A stretch of 64,000 nt of DNA, taken from positions 1-64,000 of the forward strand of contig JAQCLE010000006.1 of assembly GCA_027592755.1 (NCBI GenBank), in the 5' to 3' direction. Numbering within the stretch: position 1 is the first letter of the stretch; every line of letters starts with the position of its first letter. The notes below the pieces were generated by a model. That model saw only the letters and a list, made by a program, of their open reading frames with translations, was not told the DNA's origin and did no database searches. Positions 47,099 through 57,399 of the stretch are shown here, piece by piece. The translations under genes and the position numbers were made by a program. This DNA comes from Bacteroidota bacterium. Its GTDB lineage: Bacteria; Bacteroidota; Bacteroidia; Cytophagales; Cyclobacteriaceae.

Positions 47099-48766
47099 TT
47101 ATTCTTTTAGTTTTTCTCGTGGTGTGGCATCTTCCGTTATTTTAAAAATGGCCAATTGTTCCACCGGACCAGTGCTTATACTATAAGGTAAAACTCCGAA
47201 GCAGTGCGCCATATTGGAGTAAAAGCTTGCTTCAGCTCCAGGTGTAAAATGATGCATTGTTTTGATCGGTACAGGTACCGACATAATTGTATCCTTCACA
47301 TATTCCAAAATTGGCAAGATATGCTCATGGATTTCTTCGTGTCTTATCAAACCACCATCTATTAAAAATTCTCCTTTCTTGAGGTCATCGGCATAATACT
47401 CGTAAGGGGTATAACCTTTCTTCATCATATAATATTGGTAGCCCCAATGACCCGTAAATCTGATCTTTGTGGGATCCTCATTTTTCAAATTTTGCTCTGT
47501 AAACTGTGCCATGTTTTTAGTAAGCAAGGCAAATTGTAAGTCTGCATAGGATATGTAGATACCCCATAGGAAAGTAGCCACGATCATTCCCCTAATGGCT
47601 TTCTCTGAATAATGTTTCTCCACTTCATTTGTAAAGAGAATAATTAGTGGTGGCGTAGCAATGAGCATATATTTTACGGCGGTATGGATGCCAGAGAGGT
47701 GAAGGACAATGGTTCCCATGACCCAGCAGATCATGAAAATCTCGTCTTTGGGAAGCGTATCGAAAGACTTAATCTTCGAAATGGTAATCGATAATTGCTG
47801 GATCGTGATGTAGATAAAGGTGCCAATCAGGAAAACTGCAAGAATTATGTTTGGAATTGAATATAAAGTCTTTTCATAAAGGTGAACCCAATAGACCATC
47901 GCGGAAACAGCATAAGAACCCGCAAGTACAAACCAGGCATGTTTTCGATAAATACCAAACGCTATTAAAGCAAATGGAAAAATTGAGGTCCCGCCGAGAA
48001 AACTAAAGTTGGATAAAATAAAATCCAGCAATCTCGAGAAAAAGAACCCATGCTCGAATGACTGATAGTTCATTTGAGTTGAGAAATGCTGGGCACCATA
48101 ATGGAATTGTGTGTACCAATTCCATAGAAAAAAACCCATGGCACCCGCAATTGGAACAGCTATTGAAACTTTCCATCGCTCACGATAATTCAATACATAG
48201 TCCAATAATATCAACGGAATGATGCTTAGTCCGTTATATCGCATTAAAGGAACCATTGCCGCAACAAGTGCCGCGATAACTATAAGGGCAGCGCTTCTTT
48301 TTCGATTACCCCACAGGTATGCGGTGAGGGATGCCAAATACAATGACAACAAGCCAACATCTGGCATAAGCGTAGTTGCCATAACCATGAATGCAGGTGT
48401 AGAAACGAGCAAAAGTGTGGCAGGTAGGGGCGTTACTTTATAGTATTTGCAGAGCCAATAGAACGAAAATGCCGCCAGGATTGAAAAAAGAAGAAAGAAG
48501 GCATGTGTCGCGGGGATATTTTCCCCAACAATTTTGGCTACAAGTGCGATGAAATATCCGAGAGCAGGTGGATTTGAAAAATATACCCAGAGTGGCTGGG
48601 TACTTGAAAACCAGTTAACTTCCAGCAGGTAGGGATCACCGCCATTTGCAATCTGATGGCCCATCCAGAAAAACAATGGATCATCTATCGTCAGTGGTTT
48701 ATTGATAAAAGGGATTTGACTTGCTAGAATAAATCCGAGAATAATCAGGATATGTTTTCTGGACAT
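47099..48766 (-). CDS. GT-C family membrane glycosyltransferase (PMT/ArnT-like)
   Basis: A 555-residue protein with about 12 transmembrane segments. The first periplasmic loop carries the D-D pair typical of the GT-C/PMT_2 family (LTIDDPLFFW, D28-D29). These enzymes transfer a sugar from a polyprenyl-phosphate donor to protein or lipid A. A donor synthase-like GT2 lies at 5411-6148. The soluble C-terminal domain (from about residue 430) is short. Acceptor and sugar are unknown. Its 3' end is 1 bp from the convergent lspA stop. Confidence 0.75.
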   Translation of the reverse strand: MSRKHILIILGFILASQIPFINKPLTIDDPLFFWMGHQIANGGDPYLLEVNWFSSTQPLWVYFSNPPALGYFIALVAKIVGENIPATHAFFLLFSILAAFSFYWLCKYYKVTPLPATLLLVSTPAFMVMATTLMPDVGLLSLYLASLTAYLWGNRKRSAALIVIAALVAAMVPLMRYNGLSIIPLILLDYVLNYRERWKVSIAVPIAGAMGFFLWNWYTQFHYGAQHFSTQMNYQSFEHGFFFSRLLDFILSNFSFLGGTSIFPFALIAFGIYRKHAWFVLAGSYAVSAMVYWVHLYEKTLYSIPNIILAVFLIGTFIYITIQQLSITISKIKSFDTLPKDEIFMICWVMGTIVLHLSGIHTAVKYMLIATPPLIILFTNEVEKHYSEKAIRGMIVATFLWGIYISYADLQFALLTKNMAQFTEQNLKNEDPTKIRFTGHWGYQYYMMKKGYTPYEYYADDLKKGEFLIDGGLIRHEEIHEHILPILEYVKDTIMSVPVPIKTMHHFTPGAEASFYSNMAHCFGVLPYSISTGPVEQLAIFKITEDATPREKLKE

Positions 48767-48798
48767 TGGATGATAATTCGATAAACAATTTAACTAAG

Positions 48799-48806
48799 CA
48801 AAGTTA
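48799..48806 (-). promoter_or_regulatory. TAnnTTTG promoter -7 box for the GT-C gene
   Basis: TAACTTTG on the reverse strand, 32 bp before the ATG at 48766. The predicted leader is about 29 nt. Confidence 0.45.
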
Positions 48807-48854
48807 TAAAGTAGAATGCCACTAATTTAGGGCATCTTTTTACCAGACTTTGGA

Positions 48855-50876
48855 ATGACTTTAAATGAGCTAATTAATCTTACAAAAATCCGTCAAGCGA
48901 TCAATTCAATTATACTAACCGAACCTGAAAGGAATGTGGGGTTGGGTTTTGTATTGGCTATTCTCACATTTTCAGATTTGGCACCTGTGTATACACAGGG
49001 TATTGATCCACCCCTGGTCTGGGCATTCAATTATTTCCTAGTCAACGATATTCATCTGTTTGACAATTTGATTTTCCCTCATGGCCCATTGGCATTTTTA
49101 ATGTATCCCGTTCCTTTTGGATACAATTATATCATTACTGAAATTCTACATTTTTTCTTAAAAGTTTACCTGGCCTATATCGTGTTGGCGAGTTATAAAG
49201 GAGTAGCGGGATTGCGTCTGATGATGCTGTGCCTGTTTCTTTTCCTGCTCTTTCAGATCACACCAATCGGACATTTTATGATGATTGCAGCTGCGGGGAG
49301 TTATCTGATGTATTTCAGATCCGGTAAGCTCAAATGGCTGATAGTTCCACTGGTAGCAAATGTTATTGGGATGTTGATGAAGATCAACATCGGAGCGACG
49401 ATTTCGGCACTCTCAATAGGTTTTGCGGTGATCGAAGTTTTCTTTAACAAAAGACCATTGAGAGTGCTTGCTTTTGCTTCAGTAGGGATTGCCTTGTTTT
49501 TTGCGGTTTGGTTCTCACTTTCGCGAGACTTTACGGCGATGTTAAGGTTTTTTGAGGGACATTATTACCTTTCAACTGGTAATTCATCAGCTGTTTCCTA
49601 CTATCCCGACAATAATTGGTACCTTTTAATGCTGGTGTTTATTTGTTTCATCGGGATTCTTATTTACAATAAGACACTTGAGATCACCCGATTCTTTATC
49701 CTTTTCACCTTAGCTCTTTTTACAATTTGGTTGCATGGGATGTCACGTCAGGACGGTATCCATACGGGACAAATGTTTATCTTCCTTGTCTACCTCGGGA
49801 TTCTCCTTTTTGCTGAAATTGAGAAACAGCGGTTCTATAATTTCCTGGTAATCATTGTTATGCTATCCGCGTTCTTTGTAAATCTTCGAAACACAAGCCA
49901 TTTTGGTGGATTTACAACGGAAGTAAAGCCGAATGGGCCGTTGAAGCTGGGACAGTTTCTATTTTTTCATGAATCGATCAAAGAGTATTATGCAAAGATA
50001 TCATATGATAGCATTGTGCGGAACAGGGTTAATCCAGAAATAAGGAAGCTGATAGGCAACAGTACCGTCGATGTATATCCCTGGGATTACTCCTATATTG
50101 TAGTGAATGATTTTAAGTGGCAGCCTAGGCCTATTTTGCATAGTTATGCCGGTTATAATAGTTGGCTTGACGAACAGGATAAAAACCACTTCGAATCGGA
50201 TATTGCTCCAGACTATTTAATACTTGATCTCTATTGCGTTGCCAGAAACTACCTCGATGGTTTTTTTGAAAGCATCGATTATCGTCACTTATTAAACGAT
50301 GAACCCAAAACTATAATGGCAATCCTCAACAATTATGAGATCATTCATAGTGAACGAAAAATGATGCTGTTTAAAAAAACCAGTGGAGGAAGACTATCGG
50401 GTTCAGAAATTATTGGGTCGGGAACAGTTGGCTTCGATGAAAGACTACCGGTCCCAATTGTATCAGATGGTATTCTTAGGATAAAATGCAACTTTCAACC
50501 AACGGTAAAAGGAAGAATAAAGCAGCAGTTATATAAAGGAGATGATATTGTGATGGACTATTACTTAGAATCCGATAGTTCAAAATGGCATAAGATAGTC
50601 AAAGCTAATGCTGATGATGGCTTGTGGATAAACCCGTTTATTTTTCCGAAAATGAAGACTGTGGGCGATGAAACTGGGTTTATCAAATTTCGAAGTAACC
50701 TGACAGAGAATTTCATCAATGAAATTGATTATCAATGGGAGCTTTATCATATCAGTGAGTCTGTATTACCACCCGGTCTTGATACCCTGGAATATCGATT
50801 CAAAAAAGCTAACGCCCTATTTGGTAAGTATAGCGACCAATATAGTGGAGAGCCCCTGATAATTGGAGGCGGTTAA
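48855..50876 (+). CDS. Large polytopic membrane protein, possible GT-C-like enzyme
   Basis: A 673-residue protein with about ten transmembrane segments in the first 350 residues and a soluble domain of about 300 residues after them. The first loop has DIHLFDNLIFPHGPLAFL, an Asp/His-rich loop recalling, but not matching, GT-C donor loops. The C-terminal part has WDYSYIVVND and WQPRPILHSY, as in some putative glycosyltransferases of this phylum. I do not recognise a named family with confidence. It is divergent from the GT-C gene 88 bp away, so they may share regulation. Confidence 0.65.
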   Translation: MTLNELINLTKIRQAINSIILTEPERNVGLGFVLAILTFSDLAPVYTQGIDPPLVWAFNYFLVNDIHLFDNLIFPHGPLAFLMYPVPFGYNYIITEILHFFLKVYLAYIVLASYKGVAGLRLMMLCLFLFLLFQITPIGHFMMIAAAGSYLMYFRSGKLKWLIVPLVANVIGMLMKINIGATISALSIGFAVIEVFFNKRPLRVLAFASVGIALFFAVWFSLSRDFTAMLRFFEGHYYLSTGNSSAVSYYPDNNWYLLMLVFICFIGILIYNKTLEITRFFILFTLALFTIWLHGMSRQDGIHTGQMFIFLVYLGILLFAEIEKQRFYNFLVIIVMLSAFFVNLRNTSHFGGFTTEVKPNGPLKLGQFLFFHESIKEYYAKISYDSIVRNRVNPEIRKLIGNSTVDVYPWDYSYIVVNDFKWQPRPILHSYAGYNSWLDEQDKNHFESDIAPDYLILDLYCVARNYLDGFFESIDYRHLLNDEPKTIMAILNNYEIIHSERKMMLFKKTSGGRLSGSEIIGSGTVGFDERLPVPIVSDGILRIKCNFQPTVKGRIKQQLYKGDDIVMDYYLESDSSKWHKIVKANADDGLWINPFIFPKMKTVGDETGFIKFRSNLTENFINEIDYQWELYHISESVLPPGLDTLEYRFKKANALFGKYSDQYSGEPLIIGGG

Positions 50877-50922
50877 TAAACTAAATGATAAGGTAACTAT
50901 TTCGTAATAAAGTTAGCAAACC

Positions 50923-50948
50923 CATGCTTATTAGTCGGATCAAGCATG
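50923..50948. terminator. Bidirectional hairpin between convergent genes
   Basis: CATGCTT pairs perfectly with AAGCATG around a 12-base loop, between the ends of the membrane protein gene and oxyR. The flanks hold only modest T/A runs, so termination strength is uncertain. Confidence 0.4.
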
Positions 50949-50973
50949 AGCCTTATTTCATTAAATTATCGTA

Positions 50974-51903
50974 TCAATTCCAGATAAATTCCACTATTGA
51001 TTGCCTCTCCAAAAGCCTCTTTGGAATAACTTTTTGAATGGCATCTTTTAGTCGATGAATAACTGATTCTTTGATATAGCTGCTGTGAACTACAATACTC
51101 ACTTCTCGCACTGGTTCGGGGTGAGTAAATCTTCTTACGTGTACAGAATTCAATTCGGTGACCACCGAAAGTTCGGGCACGAGGGTATAACCCACTCCAT
51201 TTTTAACCAGACTTTTTAGAGATTCAATGGAGCCACTTTGGTAATCAAAGCCAATAGATGAACCATGTTTTGCACGCTTGCAGATAGAAAGTGCTTGTTC
51301 TCTAAAACAGTGCCCCTCTTCCAGAACCAGAACTTCTCTGGGATCAAGATCTTCGGCCAGCATGAGTTTTTCGCTAAGAAATCTATGATTTTCAGGCAGA
51401 TAAAGGAGAAATGGTTCATAGAATACGGGTATTTCTCTGATCGAGGACTCATTGAGAGGGGTCACCAACAATCCTATATCAATGATTCCATTTTCCAGGT
51501 GCGAAATAATCTGACGAGTTTGAAGTTCCTGTATTTTCAAATGAACCTTTGGATTATCCTTTATAAATATGGGAAGAAAATTGGGTAGTAAATACGGAGC
51601 AAGTGTTGGAATAATACCAATTGTAAATTCTCCTTCCACCGATTCCTTTTCATGGTTTACGAACTCTTTGAGCTGCCTGGCCTCCCTGAGTATTTGTCGG
51701 GCCCGAAGAATTACTTCTTTTCCTATTTCAGTTGGCTGAAGAGGCTTTTTATTTCGATCAAATATTCTAACCCCAATTTCTTCCTCCAGTTTTTTTACCT
51801 GCATGGTAAGATTTGGTTGAGATACAAAACACTGTTGAGCAGCGGTCACATAATGCCTGTATTCATCCAGTGCCTTAATGTATTCAAGTTGTTGTAATGT
51901 CAT
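50974..51903 (-). CDS. oxyR: Hydrogen peroxide-sensing LysR regulator OxyR
   Basis: A 309-residue LysR-type regulator: N-terminal winged helix-turn-helix (AAQQCFVSQPNLTMQVKKLE, residues 21-40) and a C-terminal effector domain. The redox pair is conserved at C199 and C208 (GHCFREQALSICK), the same spacing as E. coli OxyR. It senses H2O2 by forming a disulfide and activates peroxide-defence genes. Divergent position beside katG supports this role. No signal for other inputs is visible. Confidence 0.95.
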   Translation of the reverse strand: MTLQQLEYIKALDEYRHYVTAAQQCFVSQPNLTMQVKKLEEEIGVRIFDRNKKPLQPTEIGKEVILRARQILREARQLKEFVNHEKESVEGEFTIGIIPTLAPYLLPNFLPIFIKDNPKVHLKIQELQTRQIISHLENGIIDIGLLVTPLNESSIREIPVFYEPFLLYLPENHRFLSEKLMLAEDLDPREVLVLEEGHCFREQALSICKRAKHGSSIGFDYQSGSIESLKSLVKNGVGYTLVPELSVVTELNSVHVRRFTHPEPVREVSIVVHSSYIKESVIHRLKDAIQKVIPKRLLERQSIVEFIWN

Positions 51904-54217
<2,314 letters not shown>

Positions 54218-54280
54218 TTTTCGGGCTATGAGGCAAGACCAATGGTCATTGAGAAGCAGAGTGGTTGTAGCGTTTAGTTG

Positions 54281-54312
54281 AAAGAGGTGGCCTGGTAATG
54301 GCCTCCTTTTTT
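54281..54312 (+). terminator. Intrinsic terminator of katG
   Basis: AAAGAGG-T-GGCC, loop TGGTAAT, GGCC-T-CCTTTTTT. An 11-bp stem with one T-T mismatch and a T-run, about 64 bp after the katG stop. Confidence 0.8.
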
Positions 54313-54439
54313 ATTTCCACATCTTTCAGTCATAGGATCGCTCGATGCAATTTGTGAAAATATTGCTCCTGCCATCACTAATAAAAGTGGCATAAGTCCA
54401 TTCCTATAGTAGTGACCTCAAAGCTGTTTCATTTATTTA

Positions 54440-55246
54440 TCATTTGAAAGCCTCACCAACCCAAGCGTTCAGTTCAGAATGTACGGGATCATTACTCACT
54501 TGCTCATTAATTCTTGCTACGATTGTGGTCTTAATAGTTTGTAGTAGCTCAGGGCCTTCCTTTAAAATTTCATGAATAATAGCATTGCCTTCCACAAAAC
54601 CAATGGCCGCATCCATGGCAGTAGGACTTTGGCCTTCTAAAGTGATCTTTTGCACTGTTACATTTTCAAAACCTGCGACCTCCGCATAGGACCGTAGCTC
54701 CTCGGGATTATTCATTGAAGAATAGGCTCTTCCAAAAAATGGAGGCGGAGTGGCTTTTAATAGATGCAGGATTGTTTGCTGGCTGATATGGAGTGTTATA
54801 TTGTTTTCCGCCTTATCCCAGGTAACAAATAAGAATTGTCCACCAGGTTTTAAAACCCGCCATGCTTCATTAAATCCTTTTTGTTTTTCAGGCAGAAACA
54901 TAAAACCAAATTGGCAAACTACGAAATCAAAACTGTTATCAGGGAAAGAGAGATATTGGGCATCCGCTACTTGAAATTCCACATTTGGCTCATTTACCTT
55001 CAGCCTGGCAATATCGAGCATAGCTGGATTGATATCTATTGCAATAAGCTTTGCATCCAAACCGATCTTTTTAGCAAGGTGATTGGTTAGTCTTCCAGTG
55101 CCAGCTCCGATTTCCAGTACATGTTTTGGTCTGTCTTTTATCTTATTGGTAACATAAAGAGCATAAGGTTCATAAAGGTAGGGTCCTAAATATCGTTCGT
55201 ATACACCAGGTATCGTTTTTTCAAACGGAACACTTTTTTCACTCAT
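54440..55246 (-). CDS. Class I SAM-dependent methyltransferase (UbiE/COQ5-like)
   Basis: A 268-residue Rossmann-fold methyltransferase. Motif I is VLEIGAGTGRLTNHL (about residues 41-55), with the acidic SAM ribose contact in IAIDINPAML and motif NSFDFVVCQFGFMFLPE. This resembles the Methyltransf_11/UbiE group, but the true substrate is unknown; ubiquinone or menaquinone specificity is not supported. No signal peptide, so cytoplasmic. It is alone on this strand here. Confidence 0.8.
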   Translation of the reverse strand: MSEKSVPFEKTIPGVYERYLGPYLYEPYALYVTNKIKDRPKHVLEIGAGTGRLTNHLAKKIGLDAKLIAIDINPAMLDIARLKVNEPNVEFQVADAQYLSFPDNSFDFVVCQFGFMFLPEKQKGFNEAWRVLKPGGQFLFVTWDKAENNITLHISQQTILHLLKATPPPFFGRAYSSMNNPEELRSYAEVAGFENVTVQKITLEGQSPTAMDAAIGFVEGNAIIHEILKEGPELLQTIKTTIVARINEQVSNDPVHSELNAWVGEAFK

Positions 55247-55413
55247 TCTAAAATAATTTTGGTGGGATCAACGTCTTTCGAAATTAATACAAACCGGAAT
55301 AAGATTTTTATAAGATTTAAATCAGGATATTATCATCCTGGAATTGAAACTACTTTAGAATTAATACTGCATCCTCCCATCCATTGGGGGGTGTAAGTGC
55401 ATGGCTCTGATCC

Positions 55414-55881
55414 TTATTGAAAATTTCCGGCAGTGGCTGTGTTGCCACTACTTGGATCGAACCATGTAGCGATGGCACTTCTTTCCAAATCATTACCCGT
55501 GACGCCTTTGACAATCCCTTCAGCCATAGAACGATGAATAGGACGTGTTTGAATATTCTTATTATAGTTATCGGGATCAGTGTGCCCGGTCACGATCCAG
55601 ATAATGTTTTGTTCGTTTTTGTATCTCGAACCGAGAAACTCTCCATACTTGAATTCCCAAGTCATTTTTACAGCGGGCAACCAATTCCCTTTATTGTCTG
55701 CTAAATATGATAGGCAATCACATTTTCCAATTAGTGGTTGAAAATCTTTAATTTCGCTGGGAGCTTTCGGGTTTGGCATACCATATGGATTAATTGATGT
55801 AGGTTCGTACTCATTTTGTGCCATTACAAATGAGCAGTTGAGTAATACTACTAGAAAGATTGAAATGTTTTTATTCATCAT
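55414..55881 (-). CDS. Unrecognised secreted protein, possibly truncated
   Basis: A 155-residue protein with a signal peptide (ISIFLVVLLNCSFVMAQ). The mature N-terminus (PNPKAPSEIKDFQPLIGKCDCLSY) looks like the beginning of DUF1579-type secreted proteins, which usually continue for another 60 or more residues. Here the frame stops after GNTATAGNFQ. The rest of the sequence does not match that family well in my reading. It may be a short family member or a decayed gene, and I assign no function. Confidence 0.45.
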   Translation of the reverse strand: MMNKNISIFLVVLLNCSFVMAQNEYEPTSINPYGMPNPKAPSEIKDFQPLIGKCDCLSYLADNKGNWLPAVKMTWEFKYGEFLGSRYKNEQNIIWIVTGHTDPDNYNKNIQTRPIHRSMAEGIVKGVTGNDLERSAIATWFDPSSGNTATAGNFQ

Positions 55882-56063
55882 GACGAATTCGATTAATTTA
55901 TACGATTCCCTCTTAGTAAGAATCGCTTGTTAATTGTGAAAGGAACTGACTTTCCATTTAGGATCTTCTTTGGCTCACCTCCTGTTTCAACTTTGTATTT
56001 TTAACCGCGTAAATAAACGGGCATAAACGGATATACCCGCTTAAAAAAACGGAATAATTGGAA
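55882..56063. promoter_or_regulatory. Spacer with phased ATAAACGG repeats
   Basis: Two exact ATAAACGG copies start at 56013 and 56023, 10 bp apart, and AAAAACGG starts at 56045, about two helical turns later. A short dyad (GGGCATA / TATACCC) overlaps them. This may be a binding-site array before the zinc-ribbon gene. Confidence 0.3.
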
Positions 56064-56459
56064 ATGAAATGCCTGGAATGCGGCCAGCAAACGGTTGGAT
56101 GAATTGATAAGAAGTATTGTGACGACCAATGTCGGAGCATCTACAACAACAATGTAAAGCGGGAGCATGAACGAAAAATTCAACTGGTGAACCATCACAT
56201 CCGAAAAAACCGCAGGATACTGAGGCATCTATGCCCCGAAGGCAAAGCCACAGTAAGGAAAGACATCATTGATGCCATGGGCTTTGACTACAATTATTTT
56301 TCTCATTTGTTTAAGACAGTCAACCAGCTTTATTATTTCAGCTATGATTACGGTTTCTGTCCTATTATTGAAAATGGTAAGCCAAAAGCGGTTATAGTCC
56401 AACAGCAGCCGTATATGGACAAATTTTCCCTTGATCCCTGGAATTTTAAAAAACTTTGA
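56064..56459 (+). pseudogene. Small zinc-ribbon protein gene with in-frame TGA
   Basis: An ATG at 56064 opens MKCLECGQQTVG, then TGA at 56100-56102, then IDKKYCDDQCRSIYNNN and on to a stop at 56459, all in one frame of about 131 codons. The family in Bacteroidota has GRIDKK[FY]C at this point, so CGA to TGA (Arg to stop) is the simplest change. The two Cys pairs, CxxC before and CxxxC after the stop, would make a zinc ribbon. The intact C-terminal part contains KNRRIL and GFDYNYFSHLFKT. A GTG at 56187 could restart a 90-residue product without the zinc ribbon. Function of the family is unknown. Confidence 0.75.
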
Positions 56460-56539
56460 TTACTTCTCGGTAACTTCATCAGCAATGACTTTACCTCAGC
56501 CCCACTTTATTAGGGGATCAATCAATTTAGGAGGGGAAC

Positions 56540-57382
56540 TCACTCCAAATACTCCGGGTACTTAGGCAATAGCTCATAATGCTCCCGCTCATGCTGGATG
56601 ACGACCCTGGCATTGTATTTTTCAACCAGGGCTTCAAACTTTTCCATTGATTCAATCGTCATGGCAACATCGGTGTTGAATTTTGGAATGCGACGATTTC
56701 CCCGCTGTTCAATGAAATGGTACAGGTCACCCGACAGCATCAGTGGCCCTGATTTCGGTAGATTAATCAGGAGGCTGCAATGACCGGGTGTATGGCCGGG
56801 CAGCGAGAGAATAACGACCGAACTGTCACCAAACACATCATAATCACCGTCAAATTCAATTCTCTTCGCCATTCTCAACGAATCATAATCTCCCCGGCGA
56901 CTTGTCATCATTAGTTGATATTCGTTTTGATGGACCAACCACGTGCTGTTCGAGAAATAATTGCCATTGCCCACATGGTCACCATGAGAATGGGAAATCG
57001 AGAAAAAATCGATGCTGTCAGGGGTGAGCTGCATTTGAGCCAACTGATCTATTAATTTCTCCCTGATGTAATTGATGATCCAGAAACTGGTATCAACATC
57101 CTCAGGTTTCTGGTCGGCAATGGCATCCGGTAACCCTCCGTCCCATATCAGTCGGCCCTTTTCATGTTCGATTAAAAATACCGGGTCGTCAAGGTATTTG
57201 CTCTGTCCATCGTAAACGCTGTCCTGTGTAAAATAGCTGAGGTCTTTGATAAGCATGTAGCCACCATCTAAAACATACACACGGGGATACGATTTTTCTT
57301 CAGTTGAATTGTTAACGGTGGAACTCGGCTTGCACGATAATATTACTAGAAACAGCAATAGAATTGTGCGAGAGTAATTCAT
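56540..57382 (-). CDS. Metallo-beta-lactamase-fold hydrolase, lactonase-like lipoprotein
   Basis: A 280-residue lipoprotein (lipobox ILSC, C17) with a metallo-beta-lactamase domain. The zinc motif is SHSHGDHVG with H131, H133, D135 and H136; another metal His sits in LPGHTPGHCSL, and SGDLYHF follows. This pattern resembles AHL-lactonase-like hydrolases, but the substrate is unknown. It lies 17 bp after the sulfatase stop and is the last gene of the reverse-strand cluster, and the lipid anchor places it in the envelope or on the surface. Confidence 0.8.
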   Translation of the reverse strand: MNYSRTILLLFLVILSCKPSSTVNNSTEEKSYPRVYVLDGGYMLIKDLSYFTQDSVYDGQSKYLDDPVFLIEHEKGRLIWDGGLPDAIADQKPEDVDTSFWIINYIREKLIDQLAQMQLTPDSIDFFSISHSHGDHVGNGNYFSNSTWLVHQNEYQLMMTSRRGDYDSLRMAKRIEFDGDYDVFGDSSVVILSLPGHTPGHCSLLINLPKSGPLMLSGDLYHFIEQRGNRRIPKFNTDVAMTIESMEKFEALVEKYNARVVIQHEREHYELLPKYPEYLE

Positions 57383-57399
57383 TGAACATTTAAGTTAGG

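Noticed and set aside
54274-54393. A 39-codon reverse-strand frame starting MPLLLVMAGAIFSQ
   Set aside because: It overlaps the katG terminator, has no promoter box and no known relative; the hydrophobic start may be chance.
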